This document shows, piece after piece, positions 47,768-59,964 of a stretch of DNA of 64,000 nucleotides. Position 1 is the stretch's first letter. Each line of letters begins with the position of its first letter. The notes beneath the pieces are model-generated. The model made no database searches. It was not told where the DNA came from and saw only the letters and a program-made list of their open reading frames with translations. Made by a program: the position numbers and the translations under genes. Source of the DNA: Amyloporia xantha (lineage: Eukaryota > Basidiomycota > Agaricomycetes > Polyporales > Adustoporiaceae); NCBI GenBank assembly GCA_036971615.1, contig JAYKKR010000011.1:434001-498000 (forward strand), written 5' to 3'.

Positions 47768-50700
47768 TTATGCCACTGAGGTCTGGCTAAGCTTGCTAGC
47801 CACTACCGCTCGGTCTCGACGGTTTTGCCAAGCCTTCAGAATATCAGGAGCGTTTCGTAGCTGAGTGCGCGTTAGCCACTCATCGTATTCTGGACCATAC
47901 CCGACGAAGCAAGTCTTGAACAGGGCGACTCTTCGTCCGTTACGGCTTTCGAGACCGTTCCGCTATAATGGATTCCACCTCAAATTCTGGTAATTCATTG
48001 AAATCTTGCCGAGCAAGATCCTTGGTCGGTCTTACCCCAAATTCAGGGCGACTCATGGTATCGCTCTAAGTGCGCAATGTTGATTACGGGATGAATACCG
48101 TAGGAAGCGGGCAGACGGACTTGATAGGCTACGGAGCTGATTTTTCGGATAATTTCGAATGGTCCGTCATACTTCATAAGGAGCTTCCTTCCGCGACCAG
48201 CTTGAGACCGAAGAAGCTCCAATGAATCCACATTGAGCACTACTTTGTCCCCAACCTCGAATTCGGTCATGATTCTGCCGTTATTGTATGCTCGCTTCTG
48301 GTGAACTTGACCCAGATATAGGGCTTCTTGAGTGTCATGCCGGTCAGCCATAAAACCGTCTACCATATCTCCAGCCTCGGGGTGGCTTGTATCTGAGACC
48401 GATCGCGGTATTGAAGGACCGGGGTTCATTAATGTGCCCCCTGTGATCGGATGATAACCGCGGAGTAGATAAGCTGGGGAATACCCCGTGGCTGAGTGCG
48501 GACTCGTGTTATAGGACAATCGAAGACCGTCCAGGTGATCGGACCAATCGTCCCGAGATGGACCGATATAGGCTCGAAGAGCGATTTCCAAGGTTTGATT
48601 CAAGATTTCGGTCTGACCATCCGCTTGAGGATGGTATGACGTAGTAAGAGACCGTTCAATCTTCATGAGTCGACAGACTTCCTTCCAGAAATCTCCCCTC
48701 CAGCGTACGTCTCGGTCGGAAATGATCTGCTTGGGAAGACCGTATTCACTGAAAATATGTTTGAACAGAAGAGCGGCGGTCTCCTTTTCCGTGATCTTAG
48801 TAGTGGTTGGTATAAATAAACCGTACTTGGTCAGCTTGTCCACTATCACCAGTATATTGTCGAAACCGCTGGAATTGGGTAATTCAGGGATGAAGTCCAT
48901 GGTGATAACCTCGAAAGGGCGTGTCGGAATTGGAATAGGTTGCAGAAGACCGACAGGCGCATGCCTCCGCGGTTTTGACTTCTGGCATACGTCGCAGGTG
49001 GAAACATATTTCTTGATATCGCGAGACATCCTGGGCCAGTAATAAGTAGAGGCGATCCTGTTGTAAGACCGATGATAGCCTGAATGGGCCCCTTCAGTCA
49101 TTAAGTCATGCGCTTCCTTCATTACTTGGACCCAAAGTTCCTCTGGTACGCAGAGCCGACTATTACCTTGGTGATCCTCAAAATATACAAGTCCCTCTGG
49201 AGTGGTTGTGTATTGCGGAAATTCAGGATTAGACCAGTCAGTCTCGGTTTCCAAGTTCTTCTTGACGATCTTGAAGTGTTCATCCTTGCTATAAGCCTTC
49301 TTCCAAGTCTGGACCTCGCCAGGAGTAATACCGACTAGCAGCGAGTGCTTAGAAGATGCTTGATAGACCGAGCTCCAGGGGTTCTCGGTATCTTCTGAAC
49401 TGTGAGTTGCAAACAAAACCATCAGTTCCTCACCTTCATCTTCTTGGTCCAGGGTTTCGCAAAACCGAGAGGCTACCTTGATTAGCTTTTCTTCGAACTG
49501 CGGTCCTAATTCCTCATACATGTCTTTCAGCGGGTCCTCTAATTCCTGATGAAGCTGAAGAGCGTCGGTAGGATCAGAGGAAGGACCATCCTGGTAAGGG
49601 ATCCTCCGTCGAAGTCTCGAGATAGGATCTACGTTTGAGTGAACTCTTCCTGCTCAATGAATGATCTTGAGACCGGGGTATGCTGCGAAAACCGTTCCCC
49701 AGGTGAGTAATCGTCGGTTTACGTTCTGAAAGGTCCGACTCCAGGTTAAGGCTGCATGATCAGTGATAGCCAATACCGAAGATCCTTCCAAGAACGACTG
49801 AAACTTAATTAACCCTTCCTTAAGAGCGAGGGCCTCCCGTTCTGTAGGAGAGTAATTGCGCTCGGCGGCTTTCAGAATGCGAGACCAATAAGCGATAACC
49901 CTTTCAACGTAGACCGTAGTGTCTTCAAAACGCTCCGCCCATTTACCAGGAGACGGTACATCACTCTCTGTGGGCGAGACCGAGACCACTAAGTTCGGTA
50001 TTGGTTCCTTATTGTCAAATGCCTTCTTTAACCGTTCATAAATCTTGGTACCTCGCAAGTCCTTGATTAACATAGGTTGAACCTGTTGAAGGATAGCGGC
50101 GAGACCATAATCACAGGCGTCGGTATATAATCGGTACGGTCTTCCAGGCATGGCATAAGCTCGAACTGGAGCGTTGACCAGGACTTGCTTACAAAGGTTA
50201 AAAGCTTCTTGGTGAACGTCAGTCCATTCCCACCCTAATCCTTCTTTCTTGAGAAGACCGAATAATGGAGCAGCAATCCAGGCGTAAAAAGGGATGTAAG
50301 ACGAGAAGTATACCATCATTCCTAGGAAGACTTGCAGCTCCTTTACGTTCCGTGGTTCCATGAGACCGACGATAGCGTCTACCTTTTCCTTGTGGGTGGA
50401 TATTCCGAGCCTAGACACCTTTTGGCCTAGTAGAAGCAGGGACTGATAGGCCAGGTGACACTTTCCTGGAGACAAGGTGATACCGGCTTGTTCTATGGCG
50501 AGGAAGACCGAGTCGAGATGCTTGACATGATCTTCAAACGAAGTAGAATACACCACAATATCATCGATGTATACCAGAGCGAATATCCATAGAAATGGTG
50601 CCAGTATGTTCTGCATGACCCTCTGAAAGACACTCGGACCGTTCCTAAAACCGAAAGGCATACGACGGAATTGGTGAAGACCGCGGTGAGTCCGAAAGGC

Positions 50701-52736
50701 AGTCTTCTCCTTATCCTTGTCTGCCATTTCTAACTGAGTAAAACCGGAGAGCGCATCGAGAGTCGACAGCCATTGAGCACCGGTAAGGGCTTGTAGAATG
50801 TCCTCCTGTTTGGGTAGAGGAAACTCATCCGGTATTACTTGGTCATTTAACTTTCGAAAATCAATGACCATCCTTGGTTTCCCATTTCGGTATACGATAA
50901 ATGCTGGAGCACCCCAGGGACTCTTAGAGGGTTCGATTACTCCCAGTTCTAGCCAAGTATCCATCTGCTTATCCATAACTTCACGCTTAGCCGGGGACGA
51001 AGGAAACGGAGGAAGGGAGACTGGGGTAGAATTCGGTTTCAATGGCACTTCAACCTTAGCGTTGTAATGTCCTAGCCGTCCGTTGAGGCTGAAAGCTAGC
51101 TTATGCTTTAGGACCACTTGTTCCAAAACCGAACGCTGGGAGTCCGATACATGGCTGCTAAAATCGACCTCTTTAAGGAGCTGAGACTCATCGATAATCT
51201 CTTCTGGGGGCTCGCCGGTCTTAGGTCCGCCTTCCAACGGTTCCGTAGATGAAGGGTCTTCTACGGTGTCCTTTCCTCGACTGGTGATTAGGTCTTGAAC
51301 GGAGCTGGAGACCGTCTGCCCTTGAACTAGGTGACTAAGGACGTCTATCGACCCGTTACTCTCTATTAGTAAACGAATAAACCGAGCATGGGTTACCGCC
51401 TTAGTCCAGGCGGTCTTACCCATGGTTTCTGATCGGTCTAGCCATTTATTCGGGTCGAATGCCTTGCCAAGGACCTGACCTGAAGGAATAACCATAGGAT
51501 GCTTGCTGAAGTTTGCGACATGCAGCGCTGGTCTCTCAGAAGAGATGAACGAGTCTGTGGTTGCAAATACGTCGTCCACATTCTTATGAGTTTGAAAAGA
51601 CCGTTCCACAAATAAAGTCTTCAAGTTGTCTTCGAAGGGCACGTAGACCGATACTAACTTGGAAGATTCAGGAGGAATGATAACCATTTGCTTGGCTCGG
51701 ACTAAGTTATCTTGAGACCGAGAGCGTTGTTGACGCTTTCGTCGCTGATTCTTCTTATGCAGTCTCGTCCTCCCCGTGCGGTCTCCCGATCCAATGAAGA
51801 CCTTGAAGGCTTGTCCATGGTCATCCTTAAGGGAAGAAGTCGAATTCTCCACCTCTAGGGAGATGCCAGTGTCCGCAAACTGTATAGCGGTCTTACCGTC
51901 TTGCCTCAGGACCGAAAGTGAGTATTGGTCCGCGAAGTCGTTGCCTAAAATGAAAGGGGTTGTCATTCCTTTAACGACATAAGCCTCGACGTTCATTTTA
52001 ATAGACCGCTCGTCGGTCTTGAAGATCAAGTCGATAGGAACATAACCAGAAATCTTAGCTCGCCCAGTGACCTGTACCAAGTTGATTTTCTGGCCCGCCT
52101 TGATTTTGGGAGGATGTATCATCGCCTCTAAACACTTAGCAGAGATGAGAGTGATGTCTGATCCCGAGTCAATGATAATATCCTGCATTTCGACCTCTTG
52201 GTCTCCCAAAAATCCGCGGGCCTTTGTAGCCTTTGATCCAAGGAAGGAACAGCCGGGCGGTCTAGCAAGGTGTTTACGAAGTTCTAAGACCGGCTGGTTA
52301 TCTAGGGAAACTGGTCCTTGGAAAAGAGACCGAAGGTTCTTAGTAGCTAGACGTCGACTGCGTCGTAGAGGAGGAGGAGCTGGGTGTGCGCTATAAACCG
52401 TGACGGATTTAGTTTCCTGAGTAGCCGAGGGGACTGCCTCTCCCTCCAGGGCCTTACCTGCTGCTTCGGTCTTGCTAGGCTGAGCAAGATATACAGAGGG
52501 TTCGGTAGACTGGAGGGATTTACGAAAATCCTGCTCGGTCTCCGATTCGACGTCTGACAATCCTAAGTAAGCGATCTCATAGTCCTCCTCTGCGCGTAGT
52601 TCCTCTTCAGAAAGCTGGATAAAATTGGTTCGGGCAAACCGCTGTCCTTGTCGAGCGTGCTTACATTCGTTGTCCCAGTGGAAAGGACTATCACAGTGCC
52701 GACAAGGTCGCTTGCCTAATTCCTGCGGAGTTTTTC
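47768..52736 (-). pseudogene. Ty3 pol (protease, RT, RNase H, integrase, chromodomain), broken
   Basis: The frame opens at 52736 with a zinc knuckle CRHCDSPFHWDNEC. Then come the protease DIIIDSGSDITL (about 52190), RT with LSTLDALSGFTQLEM and FALVYIDDIVVYS (about 50560), RNase H with RLYTDACDYGLAAIL (about 50120), the integrase HHCC finger near 49000 (CDVCQKSKPR), and catalytic VITMDFIPEL, ISDRDVRW and QTEILNQTLE. A TGA at 49654 breaks the RNase H/integrase joint (IIH*AGRVHSNVD); the rest continues in frame to 48043. One frameshift at about 48045 leads to EFGVRPTKDL, another near 47955 to a chromodomain-like FVGYGPEYDEWLTRTQLRNA, ending at 47768. The chromodomain marks it as a chromovirus. 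Pol lies in the -1 frame relative to gag, with no canonical slippery heptamer. Confidence 0.88.
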
Positions 52737-54681
52737 AAGCTTAGACCGGTTGGAATCGTCTCGAGGAAACTTAGGTGGAGACCGGTTAGGAGTAGTGGAG
52801 TCCGCGGCATTAGAACGTGAATCCCTAAACCGATTTCGTCGGTCTTCAAAGGAGGGCTTCAACGGCTCCTTCGAATCAGTACCAAGGCCGACAAGGGTTT
52901 CTTCATAGTACTTAATGGCGTTCTGAAGATCGACGACCTTAGCATATAGGTGAGGGGATAGAACGGTGTTCCACATGACCGGGGCTCCGTCAAGGATTTC
53001 ACCAACCAATTCGGTTTCAGTGTAATCATATACGAATTCGAGCAGTTCCAACTTGCGAATGTAATATTCAGAAGGCAATTCCCTCTGATTTCCGCTGTCT
53101 CGGTATCGAGCACGGTTGGCTTTAGACTTTTGTTGGTCTAACCAAGCCTTGTTCATGTAGTGCTTTCCAATAGCTTTCCGCAAGGAGGTCCACCCTTTCT
53201 GAATGCGCTCTCGTTCATAACCAGGAAGCGAGAAATACCAGTTTTCCGCATGAGACCGAAGGCGCCTAGGTACGACGGATCCAAGCTGTTTGGCTATCCT
53301 GGAAGATCCTTCAGCTATTTGATTGACCTTCATAATCCATCGAGCTAGAGTCTCGGTATCTCCGTCCCAAGTGGGTACTACATCGATTTTCAGCTTGAGA
53401 TCAAACCGAGGGACCTCTGCTGGTCTAGGATCATCGCTGTCGGAGTTGGAATTCTTCGGTTTTCGTTTCGAAGGAATAGGACCCGTCGGTTTCTTGGGAG
53501 GTCCGGTCGGTTTCCCATCATCTGAAGAGTCTGACGGATCGCTGGGATCATCTCCAGGAAACCGTCTCATACGCGGTATTCCCCCTTTACCGAATAATTC
53601 CGTGATGCGGCGACCATGCCTGGCGGGCTCTGCTCGCTTCTTCTTGGCCTTCTCCCTCATTCCCGGGATCCTTGAGGTTGGGTCTTGATCCTCGTCATGA
53701 GGGGGTTCTTCAGCCTCGGATTCTTGAGGAGCGGGAGCGGTGTCTACTAGAGCGGTTTCAGTCGGTCTTGCGTTATCCTCCATATGAGGCGGTTTGGGTC
53801 GGTTAGAAAACGGAGTTCGTCGAAGAGCGGAAGAAACAGTAGGGACCTCTGCTGGAGTTGTCGGTCTTGCGCTTCGAACTGACACATTACTATGCCGACT
53901 AGATACTCGGGGAGGTGTTTCATCCTCATCCTCATCGGGTACTACCTTCTGACGAATCCCTAACACCCTTCCTAGAAACAACAGAAAGGTCTCGACCTCC
54001 GCTCGGTATGCTACTCCTAGAATCTGAAAATCGTTGACTGAATAAACCACCTCCTTGGACAGTCCTGTTTTGTCGAACTTAGGGAAAGGAGGAGGAGTAG
54101 AACCGCAAGCCTGAATGCGGTTTCCGTAGGTATAAGTAAGCTTTCCGAGTAAAGCGTTAAGCTTATTATAAAGATTAAGGTCTGGACATACTCCTATAAT
54201 ATCGTTATCGGAGGAGTATAGAATAGGGTTGCGTAGCAGTTGGTCTAGTAGATCTATTTCCTTATACCAATACCGACTCTCCGTTCGAGATAGGTGCGTG
54301 CCATCGCGACCGTCTGGAAGAGTGTAAGGGGCGCTTTAAGTATTCTTGAGCTAGCAGGGTTGCGTCGTACCTACGGCCAAATACTGCACCAAGTGGTCCG
54401 TCGGTGTTAGCAAGGTCGCGCAAAGCATTGGTTATCGGAAATTCCAAGGGGACCGAACTTACGTTGGTAAACCGTACTGAATCGACCGGTCTTGCTCCTT
54501 TGACGGCGACAAGGTCGGTCTCGAATAGTGATTGATCCACGAGTTCCTCGTCTTCTTCGGAATTGTTTTCCCTAGGAGATGAACCTGGAAGGGGATGATC
54601 CGCTGGGTCATCTCGGTCTTGAAGACCTTGCTGGTAAGAGGCGGCATCCTCGCTTCCTACTGCTACAAAGGACATTGACAT
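52716..54681 (-). pseudogene. Ty3 gag, one frameshift
   Basis: Starts MSMSFVAVGSEDAASYQQGL at 54681. After KRP near 54330 the frame must change by one base, in a CCCC run, to enter the second open frame (YTLPDGRDGTHLSRTE ... to 52716). The capsid region has IDVVPTWDGDTETLARWIMK, YFSLPGYERERIQKGWTSLR and ELVGEILDGAP, typical Ty3 gag. It ends SKLEKLRRN* where the zinc knuckle frame of pol takes over. Either decay or one consensus error. Confidence 0.82.
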
Positions 54682-54732
54682 TGTTAGTGAATCTATACTG
54701 AAGGAAATGTGAGTAACTTTTCAAAAGGAAGT

Positions 54733-54750
54733 TCCCAGTGCGTCCACCAA
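54733..54750 (-). promoter_or_regulatory. Putative primer-binding site
   Basis: Just inside the 5' LTR on the minus strand: TGGTGGACGCACTGGGAA, starting with TGG as expected for pairing with a tRNA 3' CCA, two bases from the LTR end. The tRNA was not identified. Confidence 0.55.
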
Positions 54751-55800
54751 TGTTAAGAACCAGGGTAGTACTAGTACCTAAGCTCGTATACCGGTAACGG
54801 ATAGGATAATAAAAATACTTAGACTGTATGCTTGAGTCCTAATGGCTAGTTAGGAGTGGAATGCCGGTATACCAAGTAAGAAGTATAAGACCGTAGGGTC
54901 TTATGTTAGAGATTGGCGTGAGCCTAAGAGTATCGCTCAAGACCGAAGGTCGTTAGGTTAAGACCGACTTAGAGAGATACCGCTTATGTTCACGCAGAGA
55001 TAAGGTTTAAAGGTAGAACTTCCTAAACAAAGATAACTCAAATCCTTCGCAAGTATTGTTGCCAGACCAAGGGCTTTAGGTAGCGCGAAGCAATACCGAA
55101 GACCGCTACTTAGCGCGAAGCTATAAGTAGTTTGTCAAGTCTGGGATAGATCTCTTTACCAGCGCGTAGCTATGGTAAGATCTACAATGATATGTGAAGG
55201 AGACAAGGTCTCGTTGTGCTAAGAGCTCAGAGGTAAAATAGATTGCTTGAAACCGAAGACCGTCGGTCTTCTTAAATACAAGTGAGAAATGCTAGAACCT
55301 TCTAAACACGCGTAGTCCGTACTTCTACAATACACTGCCCAATACCTGTGCATCTATTGTTCTCTACGCACTGCCTTGAATACTCACTGAGACCGCGCTG
55401 CTATCCTCGTGTGGCGGAGTGGCGCACCTCGGGCATTCATCGGTCTTGCCTCGGTCTTCCTCGATCCATAAGGTGAGATCGGTCCGCTCTCCGTAGGTCG
55501 GATTGTGCTACCGGTCCTCGAGGTGTTTCACGGGACTCGACCTCTCACGCGAAGTGTGGGCGTTTGTGGGTCCCGAGGATCCGCTTTCCTCCAAGAAGGG
55601 CATGGAGGACTACCCGTTGAGCGGGAGACCGAGTCATCGTCCCAAAGAGTATCGGTTTCGCACGCAAGTATGTGCGCTTGCGGGTCTTGTTGATCCGCGC
55701 GGTCTTGGAGGGTAGTGAAGGACTACCCGTTGATGGAAGACCGAGTCCTTTCTGGGAAAGAACTCGATTATAAGAAGGTCAAGCTGGAATATCCATAACA
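54751..55800 (-). repeat. 5' LTR, complete (1050 bp)
   Basis: TG...CA ends, 12 AGACCG/CGGTCT copies. Its last 260 bp contain an imperfect tandem duplication of about 118 bp (GGACTACCCGTTGA near 55605 and again near 55721). The first unit plus upstream sequence (55401-55665) is what the left LTR lacks. Confidence 0.93.
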
Positions 55801-58269
55801 AGCAGCAAGCCTACCGTGATGTGAGTGGCAAGGTGGTCGTCGTTGATGCTCAACTGGTACGAGAGGAGCCAGGAAAAACTAAAAAGACACCTATCGTTGT
55901 ATGTTATCCTGCTGATAGTTTCTAATGCGCCGGTTCATATGTTGACTGTGTGATAAATATAGCACGAAGTCGTTGATAATGTTCCTGTTGATATCAGCGT
56001 CAGGGAACTGAAGAGAATTTGCTTCACTGCGATTCACGAAGAATGGAATCGCATCAACAATGGCATTCCATTCGAGCTCCCCTTCGACCAACTCCAACTT
56101 TGCAACAAGCTCGGGGTCAGATTGGAGACACCGGTCAATCCATCAGAGCCTGATAATGCGGCCATTCGGAAGGAGTTCTACAAGGTCCCGGGGGGCAAGA
56201 ATGCAGGGAAGGCAGGTGAGAAGTTCAAAACAGGCAAGACCATCGTCTATTTGCAGATGCCAGAGAACGTCCATCGTGAATGGCAAAACTGGCTCGATGA
56301 CCTCTATGCAGCCGAATTAGAGAGTGAATACCGAAGCACAAATGCTCAGCAATTGCCAGTCCCTGTGAACTCGAAGGATGTGAAACAGAAGCGAAACGTC
56401 AAGGGGGAAAGGCGCCGCGATGCTAGTGGTCCAGGTGGAAACCAAAGGCAGCCCTCTGAGCGCGTGTTGCGCTCCAGATCAACGCTCCGGACCACAAATG
56501 GAACAGTGCGTCTAACTTCCTTCAGTTGAGCCATCACTCAGATAACAACTTGTTACAGCACGGTGTCAGAGAGACAATGGTCGACTCCGAGTCCAGGATG
56601 GACTCTGAAAATTATGTCAGTGCTGGTGGCTCCCTGACTGGTGTCTCGAAGGCAATGTCAGAAGCGGATGAGCAGCAACCGCTTTTCTACAGTCCGATGA
56701 GGCACTCGGAGATGATGAGTAGTGCTCGTCTGACCCCCGACTCGCAGGCATCGGCCATGGGTAAAGGTTTTCGAGGCTTGCAGATCGAGGTTGGCGCGGA
56801 TGTATTCCAGTTCAACACCCAGAGAACTGACTGATAATATTTCAGGCCTCCGAGTCGTCCAACTTGAATAGGACTAATGACAAACCCTCAGCGCTTCCAA
56901 TTGGACGCCGTGACCACAACTTGAAGCATGCGAAGCATTCTTTATCGGTACGTTCACCATTACCTCACGACTTGACCAGAATATGAGTGACTCAGTTGTA
57001 CCAGGACCATACACTAGCAGACTCAGATTCACCCGCTGCATCGACATCAAGCAGTCTGCCTTCAAAGCGTCCTCGTCTTGAGAACCACTTGACACCGGAT
57101 CTGCGAGTCAACCTTCTTTCGGCCCTTCAAGCACAAGGCCAACGAAAGGGCACTGTACCGATCGCTCGCACTTTATGTATGTGTATCATGACACTGCTTT
57201 CTTCAATTTCTAAACTCACACTGAATGACACTACAAGTCGACGCCCGTTCGGTGCCCGTCATCGTCAGAAGGGTCATACATCCAAGCTCTTTCGCAGCTG
57301 TCTGTGCAGCGACAGAGTCGCAAAAGGGACACTTTGGTCCTGCGCTCTCGGGCACGATTGTACTTGAAAACGCGAAGCGTGCTGACATGAATGGCTCGTT
57401 CAAGAAAGCATGGTTCGGCACAATCAATGTCACGCCTTCATTGTTTTCATCTGTCGATCGGCAAGTCTGTATCAAGCAGACATTCTATAGGCAGAACGGT
57501 GAACTCCTGACTTACGATGGAAGGCGCCAAGCGAAAGACTTGATCGTCGAAGTACATTGTCTCGTATGGGCCCAGGTGCTCCTAGCCCTGGCCAAAACGT
57601 GGATTGAGGAGCGCCTCGTCATGCTTGGAGACTTGCCCTTCGAGCTCCCTGACATGCGCTATGTTGATGCAGCCTTGGCGAATGAAAAAGGCGGCGAGAA
57701 GGCAGTGTACCTTGTTGAAGAGATCATAGGTAGCGGAGAAGGCAAATTCACGAAGTACATTAACAACGACTCAGCGATTCCACTGCAGCAGCGCTCTCAG
57801 GAGGCGAATCTGCGAGCTGAGTATCTTGCATTTACACAGCATGTACAGTACTGGCAGACAGGGAAGGTTGCATACATCACAGACTACCAAGGTATGTTCG
57901 TAATCATGATCTATGTAGCGGTGTAATGAGGACTCGTACTAAAATATTTCGCAGGTGGACGCACACTCCTGACAGACCCCCAGATCATGACCCATCCGTG
58001 CGCATCTTTCGCTCCACATGCAGCGACGATGACAACACACTAACCCCTGGTTATACAGTGCTCTTGGCCCCATTTTTGCTGAAGGAAACATACCAGCAGG
58101 CTATCATGAGTTCGAACGTCAACACCAGTGCAACCAGTTCTGCGAATTCTTTGAAGTCCCCAGCGACTATGATGCATGGCCTCTTGACGCACTTCTTCAA
58201 GCTTGGGAGGATGAGCAGCGAGACGAGAACATGGTGTTGGAAACGGCAGAGGCAGCCCCAAAATCATAG

Positions 58270-59804
58270 ATATCGGGCAACGCAGAGACCACGTATTCAA
58301 CGTGAAATTGTGAATGTGAATTTGTTTGTAGAGAAATAACATTCAAACGTAACATGGTGCATATCGCCCAATCTATGAACGATGTCCAATGTCCAAGTTA
58401 GAACACGATGTACGACAGCCCGACTGCCTACGATCGAACTCGAAGGAGTTGCCTGAACAGGCAACTCAAAATAGGCGCCCGAAACTGCCGTGTCCCAATG
58501 GATGCATAATTGAAGTAATACTCCTGGGGCATAAATTGCTAAGCAAAAAGGAGTAGTCCATGGGCTCATACTATACAAAATAGACTTTTGGGCCACTAAA
58601 AATTGTAACTCCTGGGAGGATGAACATATGCTTTTGCTTTCGCCGAAAAGTGGGCGCCAATGCTGGCGGGTCACATGAGAGCTGGTGGCATGTGACTGTC
58701 TGTCTTGCTGGCGCCGCTGACCTTAGGCTTTGGTGCCTTCGCTGAGCTCGATGGTTCCCTTTATGATCTTCCAAGCTCCCCGTCCTCAGGCTCTCGTCTT
58801 CGACAGGGCCTTGAGGAACGACATGAGGAATCGGTTTCGTGAGAGTCCGCCTCGCTCGCGAACAACAGCTCGCATGCCTCTCGCTCGCGAATAACAGCTC
58901 GCGTGCCCCCTAAGTACGCACCGTCTCCAGATGCCTCGCACTGTCATACAGCCCCGTCGTCCTGTGGGAGTACGACGTGACATTTCGCAGCGAAGGCACT
59001 CTGCTCCATGTGCCCTTGCTGACTCTGCCATCAGCTGTCAGGGCGGTCGCTTCTCCACGCTGCGCCCGCATTCGTTGTACTGGTGAACGCCGTCCACTCC
59101 CTGCGATAGTTTCGGCAATCGTGTGCATCATTGCCCCCGATCTGTTCTGCACCTGATGGCAGTACGCGCCGTGACAGCCTTAGTATGCCTGTAAACATCA
59201 GGATATCCACCGCTTTTCGAGCGAGGGCTCCGTTCAGCTGAGCTTTCACCTGATCACTCGCTGCAGCCGCAACTTCCACCATAGAGCTGGCTCGGTTATT
59301 GGAAGTGATATTCTTGGCTAGTACTTCGTTATTGCTTTACAGTACTTCATTCTTGCTTTACAGTGATAGACAATAGAGAAAATATGTTATTTTTCGGTAT
59401 GAATAAATACATTACATTATCGCAGTGGCAAAGTCTGCTGAGTCGAAAGGCTGACCGTAGGTGGCAAGGCCATGCTGTACTTGCAGATAGCACATGCCCG
59501 ATCAACATGTCCGGGGTCCTTGCACCCGGCAGACCGGCAAAGCCAAATAAGATCAGTGGCACCGAGCAGATCAGTCCCTGTTGCCATACGGATTGAATCG
59601 GATCGACACCAATGCCTGTAGTGAAGATAATCTCTGAAGTGGTATTGAGGTATATGTAGATTGAACTCTTGTCGGGGTCAAATCTTGTTTGATTTCCACA
59701 CGGTGCTCCACACTGGATGCCTATTTTCAGACCACTCTATTACGGGGAGCTGCATTCCTACCACGACCTCGCCGTCGCAGTGCGCTACCGCTGAACGCTC
59801 TCGG
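58270..59804. other. About 1.5 kb, no complete gene
   Basis: No domain recognised. 59563-59587 repeats, inverted, a 25-bp piece of the protease remnant (23148-23172); the surrounding minus-strand frame reads TGTDLLGATDLIWL, possibly a scrap of an aspartic protease. Confidence 0.4.
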
Positions 59805-59964
59805 CATCAGCAAAAGTGCAGACTGTAGATAATCATAGATAATGTAGTTGTAACCGTAGATAATCGTAGATAATCATAGATAAACCCAGGCAACCTATTG
59901 AAAACCTATATAATCCCATGTAAAGCTTAACGGAGGTTGCCGGCAATCTGCACTTTTGCTGATG
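59805..59964. mobile_element. Short CATCAG-ended MITE (160 bp)
   Basis: Starts CATCAGCAAAAGTGCAGA and ends in the reverse complement of CATCAGCAAAAGTGCAGA (18/18). Inside are tandem GTAGATAATCATAGATAATC-like words. No clear target duplication (GG left, TC right). Ends resemble the other CATCAG elements of the window. Confidence 0.7.

Larger units (their letters stand above)
33008..55800 (-). mobile_element. Ty3 chromovirus in the alpha-kinase gene
   Basis: Both LTRs start TGTTAAGAACCAGGGTAG and end ATATCCATAACA, and a 5-bp duplication AGCAG flanks the whole. Gag and pol read right to left, so the right LTR is the 5' one. The left LTR is interrupted by the Plavaka element. Without that insert the element is about 11.4 kb. 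Besides gag-pol it holds an extra sense ORF (46762-47502) and an antisense multi-exon gene (about 45246-46541) between pol and the 3' LTR. The hexamer AGACCG/CGGTCT is strongly enriched throughout. The LTRs show one visible difference over about 790 shared bases, pointing to a recent insertion. Confidence 0.93.
32194..58269 (+). pseudogene. Alpha-kinase gene, split by a 22.8-kb retroelement
   Basis: The left part (32194-33007) starts MSSSLGPPEPPNLEP and has a Cys-rich segment (CERGACEKKHYPPGETGRHY, WVCDRCNAYY), an intron at about 32459, and a Pro/Gly-rich stretch to IMQQ. The right part resumes at 55806 in the same frame (QAYRDVSGKVVVVDAQLV). It continues through introns to the kinase core: MRYVDAALANEKGGEKAVYL, GKFTKYINN, ITDYQGGRTLLTDPQI, GPIFAEGNIPAGYHEF and the zinc motif QHQCNQFCEFF, with the stop at 58267-58269. 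These are alpha-kinase (MHCK/EF2K) motifs; such kinases phosphorylate Ser/Thr. The Ty3 insert gives the duplication AGCAG (33003-33007, 55801-55805). A TAA in frame at 32636 is either a stop or lies in a very short intron. Confidence 0.85.

Noticed and set aside
52700..52745. Programmed -1 frameshift site at the gag-pol junction
   Set aside because: The frames do overlap by -1, but GAAAAAC is not in the phase of a canonical slippery heptamer, so I do not call a signal.
58786..59282. Overlapping minus-strand ORFs of about 80 codons
   Set aside because: Short, Arg-rich, in conflicting frames, no homology recognised.
59820..59890. CRISPR-like array (repeated ATAATCGTAGATAATC words)
   Set aside because: Simple tandem slippage inside a MITE, no spacers, and a eukaryotic genome.
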